A stretch of 8,468 nucleotides of DNA, taken from assembly GCA_029266795.1 (NCBI GenBank), contig JAQSWE010000101.1, positions 1-8,468 on the forward strand. The letters are read 5' to 3'. The DNA is from Alphaproteobacteria bacterium. Lineage in GTDB: Bacteria; Pseudomonadota; Alphaproteobacteria; Micavibrionales; UBA2020. Both the position numbers and the translations under genes were made by a program. This document shows, piece by piece, positions 1-4,989 of the stretch (the stretch's first letter is position 1; each line of letters starts with the position of its first letter). The notes beneath the pieces were generated by a model, which saw only the letters and a program-made list of their open reading frames with translations, ran no database searches and had not been told where the DNA came from.

Positions 1-2
1 AG

Positions 3-386
3 GACGCGAAGAAACTGCTGGAAGCGGCATTGGCGCAGAACCCCAAGGCGCTGGACGGTTCGGCTTATACCACGCTCGGTTCGCTTTACTATCAGGTGCC
101 CGGCTGGCCGATCGGCTTCGGGGACGAAGACAAGGCGGAAAAATTCCTGAAACAGGCACTCGTCCTGAACCCCGACGGCATCGACCCGAATTATTTTTAC
201 GGCGACTTCCTGCTGAAGCAGAAAAAATATGACGAAGCCGTAACGGTGCTGAACAAGGCACTGGCCGCCCCCGACCGTCCGGGCCGCGCTGCCGCCGATG
301 CCGGCCGCCGCAAGGAAATCAAGGCCGCGCTCGCCAAGGCCGAAGAAAACGCCGGTAAAAAGTCGAAAGATTCAGGCTACAACTAA
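3..386 (+). CDS. Tetratricopeptide-repeat (TPR) protein, C-terminal part (5' end outside the window)
   Basis: The reading frame is open from the left edge, so the start lies upstream; the first in-window start-like codon (TTG at 30) is internal to a TPR helix and is not a credible start. The visible 127 residues end at TAA 384-386. They contain TPR-like helix pairs: AEKFLKQALVLNPD and a following YFYGDFLLKQKKYDEAVTVLNKAL, with the small/large residue spacing and the NP turn typical of TPRs. The tail is rich in lysine, alanine and glutamate and is probably disordered. TPR proteins are scaffolds for protein contacts; the partner cannot be told from this fragment. The GxxDEDKAE…LNPDGIDPNYFYGD stretch resembles a group of small proteobacterial TPR proteins of unknown role, some of them secreted, but the N-terminus that would show a signal peptide is missing. 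The gene ends at a stem-loop terminator facing lysS. Confidence 0.85.
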   Translation, partial: DAKKLLEAALAQNPKALDGSAYTTLGSLYYQVPGWPIGFGDEDKAEKFLKQALVLNPDGIDPNYFYGDFLLKQKKYDEAVTVLNKALAAPDRPGRAAADAGRRKEIKAALAKAEENAGKKSKDSGYN

Positions 387-400
387 AAACTTCCCCAAAG

Positions 401-436
401 AAAACGGGCCGCGCATCAAACGCGGCCCGTTTTTTT
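401..436 (+). terminator. Intrinsic terminator, probably bidirectional, between the TPR gene and lysS
   Basis: A perfect 10-bp GC-rich stem (ACGGGCCGCG at 404-413 and its complement at 421-430) encloses a 7-base loop and runs directly into a T-tract at 430-436. The AAA before the stem can pair with the start of the T-run and lengthen it. It begins 14 bases after the stop of the + strand TPR gene. Read on the minus strand, the same stem is followed by a shorter, interrupted T-rich stretch, and it lies 17 bases past the lysS stop, so it can plausibly stop both convergent transcripts. Confidence 0.9.
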
Positions 437-452
437 ATGACTTGCGTCAATG

Positions 453-1958
453 TTACTTCGTCACATGCCGCAGCGTCGGGAAAGCGATGACGTCGCGGAT
501 GCTGGCGGAATTGGTCAGCAGCATCACGAGGCGGTCGAGCCCGATGCCGAGGCCGCCCGTGGGGGGCATGCCGTATTCCAGTGCCTCGACGAAATCCTCG
601 TCCAGCATCTGGGCTTCGTCGTTGCCTTTTTCGCGTGCCGACATCTGGTCCTTGAAGCGGGCGAGCTGATCGAAGGGGTCGGTCAATTCCGAAAACGCAT
701 TCGCGATTTCCCAGCCATTCGCATAGCTCTCGAAACGCTCGGTGAGGTTTTCATTGGTGCGGTGGACTTTCGCGAGCGGCGAGATGTCTTTCGGCAGGTC
801 AACGATATGGATGGGCTGGATCAGCTCCGCCTCCACCTTTTCGGCGAAGATCGCTTCCACCACCTCGCCCCAGTTGGAGCCGGGTTTCGTGGGGATGCCG
901 AGCAATTTGGCTTTTTCAGCCGCAGCAGCCGCATCGGGGATGGTCGTGAAATCGACGCCGGTTTTTTCCTGCACGAGTTCGACCATCGTCTTGCGGGCCC
1001 AGGGCGCCTTGAAATCAATCTCGCGGTCGCCGAACGATACTTTCGTCTGGCCGTGGTTGACGGCCTTGCAGGCGCCTTCAACGATGCGCTCGGTCAGCGA
1101 CATCATGTCGTTGTAATCGGCATAGGCCTGATAAATTTCAACGGAAGTGAATTCGGGGTTGTGCTTGACCGAGATGCCTTCGTTGCGGAAGCAGCGGTTG
1201 ATTTCGAACACGCGGTCGAAGCCGCCGATGACAAGGCGTTTGAGGTACAGTTCCGGCGCGATGCGCAGGTAGAGCTTCATGTCGAGCGCGTTGTGGTGGG
1301 TCGAGAAAGGCTTCGCGTTCGCGCCGCCCGCGATCGGGTGCAGCATGGGGGTTTCGACCTCCATGAACTGTTCGCCGGTCAGGATCTGGCGCACATAGGC
1401 GATGATCGCGCTGCGCTTGCGGAAGGTCTCGCGGCTGCCTTCGTTGGTGATGAGGTCGAGGTAGCGCTGGCGATACTTGATTTCGGTGTCGTGGATGCCG
1501 TGATATTTCTCCGGCAAGGGACGCACGGATTTCGACAGCATTTCCAGTTTCTCGGCATTGATCGTCAATTCGCCGGGGGGCGTGCGGCGCACGATGCCTG
1601 TCACGCCGATGATGTCGCCGATGTCGTAAAATTTCAGCTGCTCCAACAGTTCGGGCGGCAGGCTTTGCTTATGGGAGAAAATCTGGATCTTGCCGGTCGC
1701 GTCGCGCAGGTCGATGAACATGCCCGAATTGCGATACGCCATGATGCGGCCCGCGACCGACACGCGCTCTTCCGTCATCGCGCCGTTTTCCAGCTTCTCG
1801 TGCTTCTTTTGCAGGTCATCGGCAAAGGCCGACACGTCGAAGCGATAGGGGAAAGGGTTCACGCCCCGCGCCTGCAGGTGCTTCAGGTTTTCGATCTTCG
1901 CCTCGACCAGCGCGTTGCTGTCGGTCACCTGTTGGGGCGCGGCGGGTTTCTGGGACAT
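453..1958 (-). CDS. lysS: Lysyl-tRNA synthetase, class II
   Basis: The enzyme attaches lysine to tRNA(Lys) using ATP in the cytosol. The 501-residue product is close to the E. coli length (505). Visible in order: an N-terminal helical tail; an OB-fold anticodon-binding domain at about 66-145 (VSVAGRIMAYRNSGMFIDLRD); class II motif 1 around 198-215; motif 2 with FRNEG at 257-261 followed by HNPEFTSVE; the class IIb signature ANGWEIANAFSELTDP at 413-428; and motif 3 GLGIGLDRLVMLLTNSASIRDV at 469-490. All catalytic motifs look intact. I chose the ATG at 1956-1958 because AAGGAAA lies 5-11 bases upstream of it and the protein begins where the family does. The frame stays open to 2075, but that would overlap the GNAT gene. 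It follows the GNAT gene by 19 bases and is probably cotranscribed. Many alphaproteobacteria use the unrelated class I LysRS instead, so this form is informative about lineage. Confidence 0.97.
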   Translation of the reverse strand: MSQKPAAPQQVTDSNALVEAKIENLKHLQARGVNPFPYRFDVSAFADDLQKKHEKLENGAMTEERVSVAGRIMAYRNSGMFIDLRDATGKIQIFSHKQSLPPELLEQLKFYDIGDIIGVTGIVRRTPPGELTINAEKLEMLSKSVRPLPEKYHGIHDTEIKYRQRYLDLITNEGSRETFRKRSAIIAYVRQILTGEQFMEVETPMLHPIAGGANAKPFSTHHNALDMKLYLRIAPELYLKRLVIGGFDRVFEINRCFRNEGISVKHNPEFTSVEIYQAYADYNDMMSLTERIVEGACKAVNHGQTKVSFGDREIDFKAPWARKTMVELVQEKTGVDFTTIPDAAAAAEKAKLLGIPTKPGSNWGEVVEAIFAEKVEAELIQPIHIVDLPKDISPLAKVHRTNENLTERFESYANGWEIANAFSELTDPFDQLARFKDQMSAREKGNDEAQMLDEDFVEALEYGMPPTGGLGIGLDRLVMLLTNSASIRDVIAFPTLRHVTK

Positions 1959-1963
1959 GATCG

Positions 1964-1970
1964 TTTCCTT
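1964..1970 (-). promoter_or_regulatory. Ribosome binding site of lysS
   Basis: On the minus strand AAGGAAA stands 5 bases before the ATG at 1956-1958 (7 bases from the AGGA core). It decides the lysS start against the longer open frame that reaches 2075 inside the acetyltransferase gene. Confidence 0.75.
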
Positions 1971-1977
1971 TAATAAA

Positions 1978-2409
1978 TTACTTTTCCAGCACCATATCGT
2001 AATGCGGAATGCCGGCTTCAAGATATTCATGGCCGCGGGTGCGGAAGCCGAGCTTTTCGTAGAACGGCACGGCATAGGCCTGCGAGGCCAGCTTGAACAG
2101 CTGAATATCGCCGTTTTTGCGCAGTTCGTTCAAGATGTATTTCATCAAAACACGGCCCACGCCCTGCCCGCGGAAGTCCTTAATAATCGCGACCCGCTCG
2201 ATTTTGGCGGCCGAGCCGATCAGCCGGACGCGGCAGGTGCCGATCAGGTTGCCGTCGGCCCGCACGCCGAACTGACGGGCGGAGGGGTCGAGGCCGTCGG
2301 ATTCAAGGTCGGCGGGGACATTCTGCTCCGACACGAAGGCAACCTTGCGGATCTCCATGCATGCGGCAAGGTCCTCGGGCGACGTCACGGGAAAACATTT
2401 TAGCTGCAT
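1978..2409 (-). CDS. GNAT-family N-acetyltransferase (ElaA/YjcF-like)
   Basis: A 143-residue single-domain acetyltransferase of the Gcn5-related superfamily, which moves an acetyl group from acetyl-CoA to an amine; the substrate is unknown. Family signs: IRKVAFVSEQNVPADLESDGLD at 20-41, matching the N-terminal 'R..VF..EQ.vp...E.D..D' pattern of the YjcF/ElaA group; the acetyl-CoA pyrophosphate-binding loop RGQGVG at 80-85 after beta-4 (ERVAI); the YEKLGF element at 117-122; and the C-terminal GIPHYDM at 133-139, also typical of that group. Length is normal for the family and no signal peptide is seen. The start ATG at 2407-2409 has only a moderate, somewhat distant AGGG upstream. It lies 19 bases upstream of lysS on the same strand, so the two probably share a transcript. 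The neighbour does not prove a functional link to translation. Confidence 0.88.
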   Translation of the reverse strand: MQLKCFPVTSPEDLAACMEIRKVAFVSEQNVPADLESDGLDPSARQFGVRADGNLIGTCRVRLIGSAAKIERVAIIKDFRGQGVGRVLMKYILNELRKNGDIQLFKLASQAYAVPFYEKLGFRTRGHEYLEAGIPHYDMVLEK

Positions 2410-2474
2410 ATTTGAACGCCCTGCCTTAATTCAGGCAAAGGTACATAAAACAAAGGCTTAACGCAAGGACGGCG

Positions 2475-4268
2475 TTATGCCGACAGCTTCGCCCGCAGCG
2501 GCTGGTTCACGAGGCGGTACAGCTTGGGTTTCAGCTTCATTTTTTCGTCCGCTGCGTATTGCAGGGCGTCATTCCAGCTGGCGTATTTCTTCACGAAAGC
2601 CTCGGCCTTGGCGACATCGCCGTCGAGTTGCAGCTGGACGACCTCGGCCAGCATCTGGCGGCCCGCCTCGCCCATCTTTTCGGGGACGATTTTCAGCTTG
2701 CCGCCCTTTTCGAACTCGATCGCGCCTTTTTCACGGAAATAATTCATCTGCATGATGGAGCGGGAACGGTGCGCCTCGTCTTCGGAGGGCTGTTTCGTGG
2801 GCAGCTCGCCCGCCGCCCAGGTCAGGTAAATCGTGTTCGCCTGTTCTTCGGTGAATTTGCCGATACGGACAAAGAAATCGGTCATGGCGATAGATGCCAC
2901 ATCCGCCTTGTTTTCCTCCAGCATCGAGCCGAATTTCCCAAGGCTGCCTGATTTGTCACGGCCGTCTTTCGTCGCGCGAGGCCCGAGCGAGTGCGCGAGT
3001 TCATGCCCGACGGTGAACAGGAAGTCGGCATTATTGTCGTGCCATTTATGCTGCGCCGGGTCGATCAGGGCATCGAGGAATTTCTGCTCCGCCACCGGAT
3101 CGCCGCCCTGACGCACCTGACGGTGGAACACGAGGCGGTTGCCCTCTTTCAACTCAACGGCGAGCTTGTCGGAATTCGGCAGGTTCTGCGCAATCGTGAT
3201 GCCGCCGCGCACCGCCGCATAATCGCCAGTAATGGCGACGAGGTCGACATCGGCGAAGGTCATCTTGCTGCCGCCGTCTTCGGTCTGCTGCTTGTACTGG
3301 TTCGTATGGGGCATCTCGGCGGCGAAGGCCTCCAGATGCTTGCGGTAATCGGCGATTTCGGCGTAGCTGTCTTTATTCACGATACCGACGCGGGTGCCGA
3401 TAGAATCCTTTGCTTTTGCCTTGATGCCGTTCTCCGCCAGCACCTTCTGCACACGCGCATCCGACGCCACTTCCGCACTCATGCGGTCTTCATAATTTTC
3501 ACGGCCCACCGTGAATTCCAGCGGGCTGTCCTCGAGGTTCGAGATCCAAGCCTTATCCGCTTTAAACGCCATTTCGGGGTCGCTGTCATTGACCAGAGCC
3601 TGTGCCTGCCAGCGCAGGTATTCGGCGAGGCCCTTGTGATCTGTCTCTTTCGCCGCCGCCAGCAATTCGCGTGCAGCCCCTTCCATTTCGGTGCGGAAGG
3701 CGACCGAATAGGGAACGGCGTTCAAGCGGTTGCCGTCGCGCCGCACGACGGTGTTGTTGGAGAGCAGCGCGGAAGCCTGTTCGGGGTTCGCGACGATATA
3801 ATCGGCGAGTTCTTTTTTCGTCAGGTCCTGCGGATAGAAATTCTTGCCGGGCTGCAGTTTTTTGTCCTTGAACAGGCGCAGCGGCTTCGTCTTCGCCGAA
3901 TACATGTCGCTGCCTTCAAGCCCGTTATGCAGGTTGAACAGCTGCAGCGATTGCTCAGCACGCTTGTCGCCTGCTTTTGCTGCCGCTTCCAGCAGTTCGC
4001 GCGCGCGCATGTTGTCGGGATGGTCTTGCTTCAGGAACACGATGTCGAGGAAGTTCGCAGCCTTGACCAGATGCGCCAGCGCCTTCTGGTTCGCGGGCGA
4101 TAGCTGGTCGAATGCCGCATCGGGCAATGTGAAATCAAGCGTCCGCGTTTTTTCATTCACGATGTCGTCCAACCGCTTGCGCCCGATGCCATAGGTGAAC
4201 TCGCCGTTTTCGCCGAGGCTGGCGCGGTTGAACTGCGCCTTGGGCGAGTTTTTATCGGGTGCGGTCAT
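2475..4268 (-). CDS. M49-like zinc metallopeptidase (bacterial dipeptidyl-peptidase III-like)
   Basis: A 597-residue protein with an HExxH zinc site, HELAHSLGP at 422-430 (H422, E423, H426), followed by LEENKAD at 450-456, where E451 or E452 should give the third zinc ligand. This pairing (HE..H.LGP … LEE.KAD) is that of the bacterial DPP III-like members of family M49. Other family-like parts: helical N-terminus with AANFLDIVFLKQ (70-81); GKNFYPQDLTKKEL (141-153); NNTVVRRDGNRLNAVPYS (171-188); SPLEFTVGRENYEDR (248-262), matching the family's 'P.e..IG.YE.YED' element; and ITIAQNLPNSD (357-367). Known M49 enzymes remove dipeptides from peptide N-termini, usually in the cytosol; activity here is inferred. 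No signal peptide or membrane segment is visible. The start at 4266-4268 has AGAGGA 6 bases upstream. It may lead a transcript into the GNAT and lysS genes. The family assignment rests on motifs, not on a search. Confidence 0.78.
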   Translation of the reverse strand: MTAPDKNSPKAQFNRASLGENGEFTYGIGRKRLDDIVNEKTRTLDFTLPDAAFDQLSPANQKALAHLVKAANFLDIVFLKQDHPDNMRARELLEAAAKAGDKRAEQSLQLFNLHNGLEGSDMYSAKTKPLRLFKDKKLQPGKNFYPQDLTKKELADYIVANPEQASALLSNNTVVRRDGNRLNAVPYSVAFRTEMEGAARELLAAAKETDHKGLAEYLRWQAQALVNDSDPEMAFKADKAWISNLEDSPLEFTVGRENYEDRMSAEVASDARVQKVLAENGIKAKAKDSIGTRVGIVNKDSYAEIADYRKHLEAFAAEMPHTNQYKQQTEDGGSKMTFADVDLVAITGDYAAVRGGITIAQNLPNSDKLAVELKEGNRLVFHRQVRQGGDPVAEQKFLDALIDPAQHKWHDNNADFLFTVGHELAHSLGPRATKDGRDKSGSLGKFGSMLEENKADVASIAMTDFFVRIGKFTEEQANTIYLTWAAGELPTKQPSEDEAHRSRSIMQMNYFREKGAIEFEKGGKLKIVPEKMGEAGRQMLAEVVQLQLDGDVAKAEAFVKKYASWNDALQYAADEKMKLKPKLYRLVNQPLRAKLSA

Positions 4269-4346
4269 GTGAAATCCTCTATGCCGGAAAAAATATTATG
4301 GAATAAAGTGCCAGATTCTGCGCCATTCCGTCAATATAATTACAAA

Positions 4347-4374
4347 TTGCAAAAGCCGCCCGCCGCCATATAAT
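4347..4374 (+). promoter_or_regulatory. Predicted sigma-70-type promoter for the 4420 gene
   Basis: TTGCAA (4347-4352, 4 of 6 matches to the -35 consensus) is separated by 16 bases from a perfect TATAAT (4369-4374). Transcription would start near 4381 and leave a leader of about 40 bases. It sits in the 151-base AT-rich region between the divergent peptidase gene and the + strand block. I saw no equally good promoter on the opposite strand. Confidence 0.6.
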
Positions 4375-4406
4375 AGAGCCACAATTTCAAATTTATTATT
4401 TTAAAT

Positions 4407-4412
4407 GAGGGG
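4407..4412 (+). promoter_or_regulatory. Ribosome binding site of the 4420 gene
   Basis: GAGGGG lies 7 bases before the ATG at 4420. It overlaps an earlier in-frame ATG at 4405, which therefore cannot use it, so the start at 4420 is preferred. Confidence 0.75.
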
Positions 4413-4419
4413 CATAACC

Positions 4420-4914
4420 ATGGCCAGCCTGAAAGAAATCCTGAAAGCCGCTGCCGATTATCCCAAAGAGATTTACGACCGCATGACAGGCAGCCGCGAA
4501 AAAGAACTCGCCCGCCTCCGCCGCGAGACCGAAACCATCCAGCAGGAAACGGCTGAGATCATCGGCAAGGTAAAAGACGCGATCGAACTTGGCACCTTCA
4601 AGGCGCGCAAGGCGTCGGAATATTTCAACGATGTCGCGGCGAAACACCCCGAAATTTCCGAAGAATACAAACGTCTCGCCAAAATCGCGGCGACCGTTGA
4701 TGTGGCGCGCATGAAGGGCCATATCAATGCTTATGGCCCGGGCGAAGAAGCGAACAAGCAATGGCATCTGGTGCGCGAGCGTTACGCGGATGAAATCAGC
4801 CAGTATGCCGGCAAGAAAATCGACGAATTCATCGAGGCCGATCCCGCACGTTGGGACCGGATCGAGAAATCCTTCCCCGACCTCGCGGCGAAGCTCAAGC
4901 CCCCTGCCCCCTGA
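4420..4914 (+). CDS. Uncharacterised 164-residue helical (coiled-coil) protein
   Basis: I do not recognise this protein. It is strongly charged and predicted to be almost wholly alpha-helical. Residues 26-58 (REKELARLRRETETIQQETAEIIGKVKDAIE) show heptad-like spacing suited to a coiled coil. Then come short helices separated by acidic or proline turns (KHPEISEEYKRLAKI at 75-89; AYGPGEEANKQWHLV at 104-118) and a tail PDLAAKLKPPAP. It has no signal peptide, membrane segment, cysteine or obvious catalytic motif. The length, a perfect -10 box upstream, the GAGGGG ribosome site and base composition like its neighbours all argue that it is a real gene. It is first in the rightward block, 75 bases before the helicase start, and could be cotranscribed with it. 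A structural or adaptor role is possible but is only a guess. Confidence 0.75.
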   Translation: MASLKEILKAAADYPKEIYDRMTGSREKELARLRRETETIQQETAEIIGKVKDAIELGTFKARKASEYFNDVAAKHPEISEEYKRLAKIAATVDVARMKGHINAYGPGEEANKQWHLVRERYADEISQYAGKKIDEFIEADPARWDRIEKSFPDLAAKLKPPAP

Positions 4915-4920
4915 TCGCGG

Positions 4921-4980
4921 CAGCCGATTAAAGTGGCTGATACCTGCAGTTTCAGGTAAAACAAAACGAGAACTGTTTTG
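4921..4980 (+). other. Three consecutive small inverted repeats ahead of the helicase gene
   Basis: In the 75-base gap three short perfect stems follow one another: CAGCC/GGCTG (4921-4925 and 4935-4939), TACCTG/CAGGTA (4941-4946 and 4953-4958) and CAAAAC/GTTTTG (4962-4967 and 4975-4980). None has a T-run suited to intrinsic termination on the + strand. The third covers the possible TTG start at 4978 and lies just before the preferred ATG at 4990. Stems this short arise easily by chance, so a role in RNA folding or translation is speculative. Confidence 0.35.
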
Positions 4981-4989
4981 AAAGATTCC

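Noticed and set aside
450..1973. Open frame of 507 codons on the + strand over lysS
   Set aside because: It is antisense to a gene with complete class II synthetase motifs. The translation is rich in H, F, D, A and R with no domain pattern, as expected when GC-biased codons leave few stops on the other strand.
1959..2075. 39-codon N-terminal extension of lysS
   Set aside because: It would overlap the acetyltransferase gene and bypass the clear ribosome site at 1964-1970; the added residues do not resemble a LysRS N-terminus.
2422..2437. Small inverted repeat TGCCT/AGGCA as a terminator between the peptidase and GNAT genes
   Set aside because: The stem is only 5 bp, AT-rich in the loop and has no T-run on the minus strand, so it is not a convincing terminator.
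2991..4103. Open frame of 370 codons on the + strand over the metallopeptidase
   Set aside because: It lies wholly antisense to the M49-like gene, has no ribosome site or recognisable domain, and shows the same composition bias.
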